Below are positions 57,143-64,000 of a DNA stretch of 64,000 bases, piece after piece. The notes beneath the pieces were generated by a model that worked only from the letters and a program-made list of their open reading frames with translations, was not told where the DNA came from and did no database searches. A program made the position numbers and the translations under genes. Positions within the stretch are counted from its first letter, which is position 1. Each line of letters starts with the position of its first letter. The stretch covers positions 62,001 through 126,000 of the forward strand of contig NZ_JAFBDO010000002.1 in assembly GCF_016908295.1 (NCBI RefSeq), written 5' to 3'. Origin of the DNA: Thalassobacillus pellis. Its GTDB lineage: Bacteria > Bacillota > Bacilli > Bacillales > Halobacillaceae.

Positions 57143-57172
57143 TAAATTGGAATTGCGAGGGAGGGACGCTAC

Positions 57173-57625
57173 ATGGAGCATCGCATCGAGCGGATAAAAA
57201 AACAATTGCACTCTCAGAGCTACAAATTGACACCTCAGAGGGAAGCGACCGTACGCGTGCTATTAGAAAATGAAGAAGATCATTTAAGTGCAGAAGATGT
57301 CTACCTCCTCGTAAAGGAGAAGGCGCCCGAGATCGGTTTAGCCACCGTATACCGGACATTGGAGCTGCTCTCTGAATTGAAAATAGTCGACAAAATTAAC
57401 TTTGGCGACGGCGTATCCAGGTATGACCTCCGAAAAGAAGGTGCTGAGCATTTTCATCACCATCTCGTGTGTATTGAGTGCGGAGCGGTTGAGGAAATTG
57501 AAGAAGACCTGCTTGGAGATGTTGAGAAGCTGATTGAAAGCCAGTGGGGATTCGAAGTGAAAGATCATCGCCTGACTTTCCATGGCATATGCAGGGTCTG
57601 CCAAAAAGAAACCGTCAAAAGTTAA
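57173..57625 (+). CDS. fur: Fur family ferric uptake repressor
   Basis: Iron-responsive repressor, 150 aa. The winged helix is in the N-terminal half (LTPQREATVRVLLENE; IGLATVYRTLELLSEL); the metal and dimer domain has HFHHHLVCIECG and CRVCQ, the structural zinc Cys pairs. The xerD-deoB-side synteny and length fit Fur itself rather than PerR or Zur. GGGAGGGAC precedes the ATG. Confidence 0.95.
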   Translation: MEHRIERIKKQLHSQSYKLTPQREATVRVLLENEEDHLSAEDVYLLVKEKAPEIGLATVYRTLELLSELKIVDKINFGDGVSRYDLRKEGAEHFHHHLVCIECGAVEEIEEDLLGDVEKLIESQWGFEVKDHRLTFHGICRVCQKETVKS

Positions 57626-57706
57626 CAATTAATATATGCAGCAGAACAGTGGGTACGGCAATCGTATTCACTTTTTTGTTGGTGAAATCAGCATTAAATC
57701 AAAAAA

Positions 57707-57773
57707 GAAATTTGAAGGAATGGAGTATAAGTGCAACTAAGCTGTCAAAGAACGCCAGCTAAGTTTTCTTTAC
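57707..57773 (+). repeat. 67-nt direct repeat, first copy
   Basis: Identical to 57824-57890 except for one base (A or G in GAAGGRATGG). Contains GTATAAGTGCAACTAAGCTG and CAGCTAAGTTTTCTTT, which form a 10-bp hairpin with one mismatch and a T-rich tail. Related to the 42941 element. Confidence 0.9.
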
Positions 57774-57823
57774 ACTCCAGGTCTTTCATGAAATCTCAAC
57801 AGGGAAGCTGATTCGACGGCGTT

Positions 57824-57890
57824 GAAATTTGAAGGGATGGAGTATAAGTGCAACTAAGCTGTCAAAGAACGCCAGCTAAGTTTTCTTTAC
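57824..57890 (+). repeat. 67-nt direct repeat, second copy
   Basis: 66 of 67 bases equal to 57707-57773, with a period of 117 nt. The two hairpins in series could act as a tandem terminator after fur. Confidence 0.9.
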
Positions 57891-58124
57891 TTTCTTGGGG
57901 TTTTGGTGTACTTTTAGTGTAGGTTGGTGTCTTTATTTACACGTAGGAAAGCATAAATACTTTTGCGAAGAAATCGCTTATAGTAATAAAAAATTTTAAA
58001 AGTTCCAAGCATATGAAAAACGTACACATTTACGAAAAAAGGTGTGAATGCAGGTTTTTCTAATGTATATTTTTTGTTTCGGATGGCATACCTTGTTAGT
58101 GAGATTAACAAAGGGGACTTGCTT

Positions 58125-58343
58125 ATGAAACAAGTGATGAAGTTTGTGAAAGATACTATGAAAGTGCTGATCATTTTCGTCCTTTGTACGTCCTTTTTTT
58201 ATGTTGCTTTGAGGATGGTTCATGAGGAATATGAGCGGTTTCACCGTTATGATGAGCCTCAAGGGACAGCAGTGAAGGTTTTTAATCAAGAGCAGATCGA
58301 TTGGACGGAAAGGTTATCAATCTTTTTTCAATTGGGAGAGTAG
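58125..58343 (+). CDS. yqzK: YqzK family (DUF4227) small membrane protein
   Basis: A 72-residue protein with one membrane segment (VLIIFVLCTSFFYVALRM) and a charged tail (WTERLSIFFQLGE). Family by sequence and place: yqzK lies between fur and xerD (ripX) in B. subtilis. No function known. Start ATG 58125 behind AAAGGGG; a longer frame is rejected. Confidence 0.85.
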   Translation: MKQVMKFVKDTMKVLIIFVLCTSFFYVALRMVHEEYERFHRYDEPQGTAVKVFNQEQIDWTERLSIFFQLGE

Positions 58344-58349
58344 AGGCGA

Positions 58350-59237
58350 ATGCTGCAGCATGCATTGGAAGATTTTTTTCATTACCTGACAGTAGAAAGA
58401 GGATTGTCGGATAATACAATCAAATCATATCGACGAGATTTGAAACAATATTGTGCCTTTCTCGAAGAACAAGGGGTCAAGGATTGGAATGATGTAGCAC
58501 GATCAACCATTATGAAATATCTTTACCACTTGAATGATGAAGGCCGGTCGTCTGCAACTCTTGCACGACTGTTGTCATCAGTAAGGCTGTTGCATCAGTT
58601 TCTTGTCAGGGAAAAAGTAAGTGATCACGATCCAAGTTTACATATTGATACTCCGAAGAAAGAACGAAAACTTCCCAAGGTTCTTTCCTCCGAGGAAGTG
58701 GACAGGCTGCTCGAGCTTTCCGGCAGGGATCCGCTGTCCATCCGCAATAAAGCTATGCTGGAAATGTTGTATGCTACAGGACTTAGAGTGTCAGAACTGG
58801 TTTCTTTGGAAACTGGTGACCTTCATTTGACGATGGGTTTTGTCCGTTGTGTCGGAAAAGGATCCAAAGAGCGGATTATTCCGCTTGGTGATCATGCTAA
58901 AGATGCCGTGGAAGATTATCTGGATCGGGGAAGAAGCGAACTGGTCAAACAAAAGCGAACAGAGCAGCTGTTTGTCAATCACCATGGGAATCCATTATCC
59001 AGGCAAGGGTTTTGGAAGATCTTGAAAGCGGTTGCCAGGGAAGCGGGTATCACCAAACCAATTACTCCCCATACATTACGTCACTCTTTTGCCACCCACT
59101 TGCTGGAAAATGGCGCAGATTTGAGAGCTGTACAGGAAATGCTGGGGCACGCAGACATTTCGACTACACAGATATACACTCATGTATCCAAAACAAGGTT
59201 AAAAGATGTTTATCGCTCGTACCACCCACGGGCATAA
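58350..59237 (+). CDS. xerD: Tyrosine recombinase XerD
   Basis: Resolves chromosome dimers at dif with XerC/CodV. 295 aa: SAM-like N-terminal DNA-binding domain, then the catalytic domain with Arg in [10 protein letters not shown], Lys in [29 protein letters not shown] and nucleophile Tyr in TQIYTHV. All six key residues are present. Six nt after yqzK. Confidence 0.97.
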   Translation: MLQHALEDFFHYLTVERGLSDNTIKSYRRDLKQYCAFLEEQGVKDWNDVARSTIMKYLYHLNDEGRSSATLARLLSSVRLLHQFLVREKVSDHDPSLHIDTPKKERKLPKVLSSEEVDRLLELSGRDPLSIRNKAMLEMLYATGLRVSELVSLETGDLHLTMGFVRCVGKGSKERIIPLGDHAKDAVEDYLDRGRSELVKQKRTEQLFVNHHGNPLSRQGFWKILKAVAREAGITKPITPHTLRHSFATHLLENGADLRAVQEMLGHADISTTQIYTHVSKTRLKDVYRSYHPRA

Positions 59238-59337
59238 ACATTTTTTAGGCGGGTAGTTGTCTGACATCCTACCTCTAGATAGAAAAGGCATAAAAACAAT
59301 CACCTTAGGGAATGTAAACACACAGGAGGGATTATCA

Positions 59338-60516
59338 ATGAGTCAGTTTAAACGTGTATTTTTAATAGTGATGGATTCAGTCGGAATAGGAGAGGCTCCA
59401 GATGCGGCTGCCTTTAATGATGAAGGGGCTGATACGCTGGGACACATAGCTGACCATATGAATGGGCTTGACATGCCTACTATGGGAAAACTCGGCCTAA
59501 GTAATATTAGAGAAATCAAAGGGATTGATAAAGCTGAAAATCCACTGGCGCATCATACAACAATGAAAGAAGCATCCCATGGAAAGGATACGATGACAGG
59601 TCATTGGGAAATCATGGGCTTATATATCGATAAACCATTCCGGACTTTCCCGGACGGATTCCCTGAAGAATTACTATCTCAATTGGAAGAAAAGACGGGA
59701 AGAAAAATCATCGGAAACAAACCTGCTTCGGGAACAGAAATCGTTGATGAACTTGGGAAAGAGCATATGGAGACAGGTGCGTTGATCGTTTATACCTCAG
59801 CGGATTCTGTGCTCCAGATTGCTGCCCATGAAGAAGTTGTCCCATTAGATGAACTGTATAAAATATGTGAGATTGCCCGTGAATTAACCCGTGATGAACA
59901 ATACATGGTTGGCCGAGTCATCGCCCGCCCGTTCATAGGAAAGCCAGGTGCATTTGAGCGTACGCCTAACCGGCATGATTACGCTTTGAAACCGTTTGGA
60001 CGGACTGTCATGAACGATTTAAAGGATGAAGGTTATGATGTTATTGCCCTCGGGAAAATTTCTGATATTTATGATGGGGAAGGCGTCACGGAAGCTATCC
60101 GGACGACAGATAATATGGATGGAATGGATAAGCTGGTAGAATCGATGGATAAATCTTTCCATGGATTGAATTTCCTTAATCTCGTGGACTTTGACGCTAA
60201 GCATGGACATCGCCGAAATCCTCAAGGTTATGGGGAAGCATTAGAAGCTTACGATGCCAGGCTCCCTGAGGTACTCGACAAATTGCGTGAAGATGACCTG
60301 TTGCTGATTACAGCTGACCATGGTAATGATCCTGTCCATCATGGAACCGACCATACAAGGGAGCTGGTTCCATTACTTGCTTATCATAAGGGAATAGAAA
60401 CAGGCAATCATCTGGCACAAAGGGAGACTTTCGCGGATGTCGGGGCAACGGTAGCAGACATTTTCGACGTGAAGATGCCACAATATGGAACAAGTTTTTT
60501 AAAAGATATAAAGTAA
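59338..60516 (+). CDS. deoB: Phosphopentomutase
   Basis: Interconverts ribose/deoxyribose 1- and 5-phosphate. A 392-residue alkaline-phosphatase-fold enzyme with [20 protein letters not shown] and [18 protein letters not shown] metal sites. Start ATG 59338 after AGGAGGG; a longer frame from 59257 is rejected. Heads the deoB-punA-pdp nucleoside salvage operon. Confidence 0.97.
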   Translation: MSQFKRVFLIVMDSVGIGEAPDAAAFNDEGADTLGHIADHMNGLDMPTMGKLGLSNIREIKGIDKAENPLAHHTTMKEASHGKDTMTGHWEIMGLYIDKPFRTFPDGFPEELLSQLEEKTGRKIIGNKPASGTEIVDELGKEHMETGALIVYTSADSVLQIAAHEEVVPLDELYKICEIARELTRDEQYMVGRVIARPFIGKPGAFERTPNRHDYALKPFGRTVMNDLKDEGYDVIALGKISDIYDGEGVTEAIRTTDNMDGMDKLVESMDKSFHGLNFLNLVDFDAKHGHRRNPQGYGEALEAYDARLPEVLDKLREDDLLLITADHGNDPVHHGTDHTRELVPLLAYHKGIETGNHLAQRETFADVGATVADIFDVKMPQYGTSFLKDIK

Positions 60517-60529
60517 CGGAGGGTGAATA

Positions 60530-61351
60530 ATGGAGAAAACACATATTACAGAAGCAGCGGCTTTTATTAAAGAACAATTAGATAGCGATCCTACAGTTGG
60601 TCTGATACTTGGTTCAGGTTTAGGGGTTTTGGCGGATGATATAGATGGGGCCGTTGTTATTCCATACAACAAAATACCTCACTTTCCTGTATCAACAGTC
60701 TCTGGACATAAAGGGCAGCTTGTCATTGGAAAATTACAGGGGCGGCAAGTGATTGCCATGCAGGGCCGCTTTCATTATTATGAGGGATATTCCATGCAGC
60801 AGGTTACGTTTCCTGTACGTGTGATGAGAGAGCTGGGTATTGAAACATTATTGGTCACTAATGCAGCAGGTGGAGTTAATGAAAGCTTTGAACCTGGTGA
60901 TTTGATGCTGATCACAGACCATATCAACAATATGGGAGACAGTCCGTTGATTGGAAAAAATGATGAGGAGCTGGGACCTAGATTCCCGGACATGTCCCAG
61001 GCGTACAGCAAAGATTTACTTGAACTGGCACAAAAAAGCGCAGATAAGCTCGGCTTGAAAGTCAAAAAAGGAGTATATGTAGGCAATACAGGTCCAGCAT
61101 ATGAAACTGGGGCCGAAGTAAGAATGATTCGTACTCTCGGTGGTGATGCTGTCGGTATGTCTACCGTACCAGAAGTAATCGTAGCAAGTCATTCCGGAAT
61201 CAGAGTGCTTGGTATATCCTGTATTTCCAATATGGCTGCAGGTATTCTGGATCAACCACTTACCCATGATGAAGTAATTGAAACGACAGCCAAAGTACGT
61301 GAAGACTTTCTCGGTTTTGTAAAAAAAGTCCTGCAATCCTTGCCGGCATAA
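60530..61351 (+). CDS. punA: Purine-nucleoside phosphorylase (class I trimeric type)
   Basis: Phosphorolysis of guanosine and inosine type nucleosides, 273 aa. Phosphate site GSGLGVLAD and His in VSGHKGQLVIG; purine site GPAYETGAEVRMI and SCISNMAAG. AACGGAGGG precedes the ATG. 13 nt after deoB. Confidence 0.96.
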   Translation: MEKTHITEAAAFIKEQLDSDPTVGLILGSGLGVLADDIDGAVVIPYNKIPHFPVSTVSGHKGQLVIGKLQGRQVIAMQGRFHYYEGYSMQQVTFPVRVMRELGIETLLVTNAAGGVNESFEPGDLMLITDHINNMGDSPLIGKNDEELGPRFPDMSQAYSKDLLELAQKSADKLGLKVKKGVYVGNTGPAYETGAEVRMIRTLGGDAVGMSTVPEVIVASHSGIRVLGISCISNMAAGILDQPLTHDEVIETTAKVREDFLGFVKKVLQSLPA

Positions 61352-61376
61352 ATAGAAAAGGGGTGACTGTCACGTC

Positions 61377-62678
61377 ATGAGAATGGTTGATGTGATTCAG
61401 AAAAAGAGAAACGGAGAAGAACTGACAGGGGAAGAAATCCAATTTTTTGTAAAAGGCTATACAGAAGGCAGTATTCCTGATTACCAGGCATCTGCATTAA
61501 TGATGGCCATTTATTTTAGAGGAATGAATGAAAAAGAAACGGCTACATTAACGCAAGCAATGGTAGATTCTGGAGAAACAATAGATTTATCAGCAATTGA
61601 AGGACATATCGTCGATAAGCATTCTACCGGCGGAGTCGGTGATAAAGTTACTTTTATCGTCGGACCACTTGTTGCTTCTGTCGGAGTACCTGTTGCTAAG
61701 ATGTCAGGCAGAGGACTCGGTCATACAGGTGGGACATTGGATAAGCTCGAATCCATCGAGGGTTTCAATATTGAAATTTCCAAGGATGTGTTCGTTAATA
61801 ACGTCAACACAAATAAACTTGCCGTCGCAGGACAGACGGGAAACCTTGCACCTGCAGATAAGAAGCTTTATGCATTGCGTGATGTGACAGCTACTGTGGA
61901 TTCCATCCCGCTTATTGCAGGTTCCATCATGAGCAAGAAGCTTGCATCTGGAGCAGACAGTATTGTTCTTGACGTTAAGACTGGGTCCGGCGCGTTCATG
62001 AAAACTTTAGAAGAATCAGAAGCACTGGCAAAAGAAATGGTTAACATCGGTAAAAACCTTGGTAAAAATACGGTGGCAGTAATTAGTGATATGAATCAGC
62101 CGCTTGGCTATGAGGTTGGAAATGCCAATGAAATAAAGGAAGCAGTGGAGATACTGCAAGGGAAGAATGTCAAGGATCTGCGCAGACTATCCTTGGAAAT
62201 TGCTTCTCATATGACCGTATTGGCTGAGGTATTCAGCAGCTATGAGGAAGCGTATGAAGCTCTTGAAGCAAACCTTGAAAATGGAAAAGCTTTCGAAGCG
62301 TTTCGAAGCTTTGTAAGTGCTCAAGGTGGAAACGTAGAAATGATCGATGATCTGACTAAGCTGCCAAAAGCTGACTATCACATTGAAGTTAAAGCAGAAC
62401 AGGATGGATACGTAGCAGAAATTGATGCCGAATCCATCGGAGTTGCAGCCATGTACCTGGGGGCAGGACGAGCAACAAAAGATGACGTAATCAATCATGG
62501 GGTTGGCATTACTTTAAAAAAGAAAATCGGGGACACTGTGAAAGCAGGGGAAACTCTTGTCGTCCTTCATAGTGAGAAAGAAACTGCAAATGATTCCAGG
62601 GATAAAGTTAAAGCAGCATATACGATTATAGAAAATGCACCAACAGACACAACCTTGATTCATAAAGTAATAAAATAA
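61377..62678 (+). CDS. pdp: Pyrimidine-nucleoside phosphorylase
   Basis: Phosphorolysis of uridine, thymidine and deoxyuridine, 433 aa. Signature SGRGLGHTGGTLDKLES and phosphate site KHSTGGVGDKVTF; full C-terminal domain. AAAGGGGTGA is 10 nt before the ATG. Completes the salvage operon; sugar phosphates go through DeoB. Confidence 0.97.
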   Translation: MRMVDVIQKKRNGEELTGEEIQFFVKGYTEGSIPDYQASALMMAIYFRGMNEKETATLTQAMVDSGETIDLSAIEGHIVDKHSTGGVGDKVTFIVGPLVASVGVPVAKMSGRGLGHTGGTLDKLESIEGFNIEISKDVFVNNVNTNKLAVAGQTGNLAPADKKLYALRDVTATVDSIPLIAGSIMSKKLASGADSIVLDVKTGSGAFMKTLEESEALAKEMVNIGKNLGKNTVAVISDMNQPLGYEVGNANEIKEAVEILQGKNVKDLRRLSLEIASHMTVLAEVFSSYEEAYEALEANLENGKAFEAFRSFVSAQGGNVEMIDDLTKLPKADYHIEVKAEQDGYVAEIDAESIGVAAMYLGAGRATKDDVINHGVGITLKKKIGDTVKAGETLVVLHSEKETANDSRDKVKAAYTIIENAPTDTTLIHKVIK

Positions 62679-62696
62679 CCAAAAAAGTTTAAATAG

Positions 62697-62736
62697 AAAA
62701 TGGCTGTCGGAAAATAATTTCGACAGCCATTTTTTC
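62697..62736 (+). terminator. Terminator after pdp
   Basis: AAAATGGCTGTCG/CGACAGCCATTTT (13 bp) with an 11-nt loop and a T-run. Confidence 0.93.
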
Positions 62737-62853
62737 TATTATTAAATCAAACGATCATTACAAATTGATTCTCAAAAAATTTTTTCGAAACTAAGTTTAC
62801 ATAATATTAATACAGGAAATTACATCCTCCTACAGATGTTTTTTAGACAGCTC

Positions 62854-62883
62854 GTAATAAAAGTGGAAGGATTGGAAAAAATA
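62854..62883 (+). promoter_or_regulatory. Candidate sigma-F promoter of dacF
   Basis: GGAAAAAATA (62874-62883) fits the sigma-F -10 pattern GGnrAnAnTW fully. A GTAATA sequence 14 nt upstream (62854-62859) is a poor -35. The place, about 30 nt before dacF, agrees with the known forespore control of this gene. Confidence 0.4.
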
Positions 62884-62911
62884 ACTATAACTACGATTGG
62901 AGGGACCACAA

Positions 62912-64000
62912 ATGAAAAAGTTAGTCGTTTATCTTACAGTACTAATGATGGTATGTGTTTCAAATGTGTCAGTTATCCATGGACAGGAGTCCTCTCAAAT
63001 AGAATTGGCGGAGGGAGCAAAATCTGCGGTTTTGATGGAGCATAGCAGCGGGACACTTTTATACGATAAAAATGCCCATGAAAAATTACCACCCGCAAGC
63101 ATGACCAAAATAATGACGCTCATTTTGATCATGGAAGCTATCCATCAGGATAAACTTTCATTAAATGAAAAGGTCAGGATCAGTGAGCGGGCTGCATCAA
63201 TGGGAGGTTCGCAAATTTTTCTTGAAGCAGGGGAAGAAATGACGGTAAATGACCTTCTGAAAGGAGTTGCAGTCGCTTCAGGGAACGATGCCAGTGTTGC
63301 GCTTGCAGAAAGGATTTCTGGAAGTGTTGAAGGCTTTGTAAAAGATATGAATAAGAAAGTAAAAGAGCTGGGGTTGAAAAATACAAAATTTCAAAATACA
63401 ACCGGTTTGCCAGAAGAAGATCATTACAGCACTGCTTATGATATGGCTGTTATGGCCCAGGAGTTATTGAAGTATGAGGATATCACTAAATATACAAGCA
63501 TTTATGAAGACTATCTCCGAAAAGGGCAGGAAAATGAGTTTTGGCTTGTTAATACCAATAAACTTGTCAGACATTATCCTGGTGTAGACGGATTAAAGAC
63601 AGGATATACAAGCAAGGCGAAATACTGCTTAACTGCAACTGCCAAGAAAAATGGGATGCGTGTTATTGCCGTAGTCATGGGTGCAAAAACACCAAAAGAG
63701 AGAAATGCTAACGTCGCTGGAATGCTTGACTATGCCTATAACCAGTTTGCAACAGAAGAGTTATATAAGAAAAATCATAAAATGGATTCCATAGAGTTAT
63801 CTCGTGGTGATATACAGAACCTTGATGTCGTAACCGAACGTCCTGTTTCTCTTCTCAAGAAAAAAGGGGAAAAGCTTGATAATATGAAAGTATCTATTGA
63901 ATATGAGTCTGATATACAGTTACCAATTGAAAAAGGAACAAGACTGGCAATGTTAAAGGTTACAAAAAAGGACAAAACACTGACTGAAGTGCCGTTAGTG
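62912..64000 (+). CDS. dacF: D-alanyl-D-alanine carboxypeptidase DacF, 3' partial
   Basis: Low-molecular-weight penicillin-binding protein that trims peptidoglycan stem peptides of the forespore. 363 codons are in the window and the frame is still open at the edge; about 25 residues are missing. Signal peptide at residues 1-25 (LVVYLTVLMMVCVSNVSV), then catalytic SxxK in PASMTKIMT, SGN in VASGNDAS and KTG in DGLKTGYT. GGAGGG lies before the ATG. In Bacillus the spoIIA operon follows dacF. Confidence 0.94.
   Translation, partial: MKKLVVYLTVLMMVCVSNVSVIHGQESSQIELAEGAKSAVLMEHSSGTLLYDKNAHEKLPPASMTKIMTLILIMEAIHQDKLSLNEKVRISERAASMGGSQIFLEAGEEMTVNDLLKGVAVASGNDASVALAERISGSVEGFVKDMNKKVKELGLKNTKFQNTTGLPEEDHYSTAYDMAVMAQELLKYEDITKYTSIYEDYLRKGQENEFWLVNTNKLVRHYPGVDGLKTGYTSKAKYCLTATAKKNGMRVIAVVMGAKTPKERNANVAGMLDYAYNQFATEELYKKNHKMDSIELSRGDIQNLDVVTERPVSLLKKKGEKLDNMKVSIEYESDIQLPIEKGTRLAMLKVTKKDKTLTEVPLV

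Larger units (their letters stand above)
57626..58124. other. Gene-free spacer between fur and yqzK holding a direct repeat
   Basis: No coding potential beyond short frames. It contains two near-identical 67-nt blocks (listed separately). The remaining AT-rich DNA (57891-58124) must carry the yqzK-xerD promoter, which I could not place. Confidence 0.6.

Noticed and set aside
57891-58124. N-terminal extension of YqzK or another small gene
   Set aside because: The upstream frame lacks a start with a ribosome binding site and family members begin at the ATG chosen.
62795-62824. Alternative sigma-F promoter GTTTA-N15-GGAAATTACA before dacF
   Set aside because: The -10 deviates at two conserved positions and would leave a long leader; the site at 62874-62883 fits better.

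Overview
This 64 kb window is a core chromosomal segment of a spore-forming member of the Bacillaceae (Firmicutes). It carries spoIVB, spo0A, spoIIM and dacF, has strong GGAGG-type ribosome binding sites and frequent GTG/TTG starts, and its gene order closely follows the Bacillus subtilis block from xseA (yqiB) through bkd, yqj and yqk genes to fur-xerD-deoB-punA-dacF. No tRNA, rRNA, CRISPR array, prophage or insertion sequence was found. The genus cannot be fixed from the sequence. An OLE RNA locus and an EndoQ gene would fit an alkaliphilic, halophilic or otherwise stress-tolerant lineage (inference).

Layout. (1) 1-8880: xseA-xseB-ispA, then about 740 nt without a protein gene that I identify as an OLE RNA gene, followed by its membrane partner gene oapA, then dxs, a TlyA-type methyltransferase, argR/ahrC and recN. 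(2) 9045-12984: spoIVB, a frameshifted spo0A and aspartokinase. (3) 13306-16269, minus strand: a DEDDh exonuclease translationally coupled to a cNMP/CBS/DUF294 nucleotidyltransferase, then yqzF. (4) 16400-27086: the sigma-54 activator bkdR and the ptb-bcd-buk-lpdV-bkdAA-bkdAB-bkdB operon behind a clear -24/-12 promoter, then brxB. (5) 27470-31496: proline catabolism (proline dehydrogenase, P5C dehydrogenase, PutR). (6) 31602-38764: YqjA, an L,D-transpeptidase, the stressosome miniprotein gene prli42, and a propionyl/methylmalonyl-CoA cluster that includes a B12-domain/epimerase fusion. (7) 39428-49504: dinB with a LexA box, katE with a sigma-B promoter, a membrane protein, a frameshifted aldehyde dehydrogenase, rnz, namA, a glycerophosphodiesterase and yqjN. 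(8) 49675-57625: yqjP, yqjQ, SOS polymerase polYA, yqkB, yqkE, yqkF, nudF, endoQ, spoIIM, and fur behind a PerR box. (9) 58125-64000: yqzK, xerD, deoB, punA, pdp and partial dacF.

How the genes fit together. The Bkd complex makes branched acyl-CoAs from Leu/Ile/Val. Ptb and Buk convert them to acids with ATP gain. The mutase, epimerase and carboxylase cluster can pass propionyl-CoA (from Ile and Val) to succinyl-CoA. DeoB, PunA and Pdp form a nucleoside salvage set. DinB, PolYA, RecN, EndoQ and the exonuclease give an unusually rich DNA-damage content.

The main points to follow up are the OLE RNA/OapA locus, single-base lesions in spo0A and in an aldehyde dehydrogenase gene (mutation, recoding or assembly error), the methylmalonyl-CoA mutase B12-domain/epimerase fusion, and several families of small intergenic repeats.
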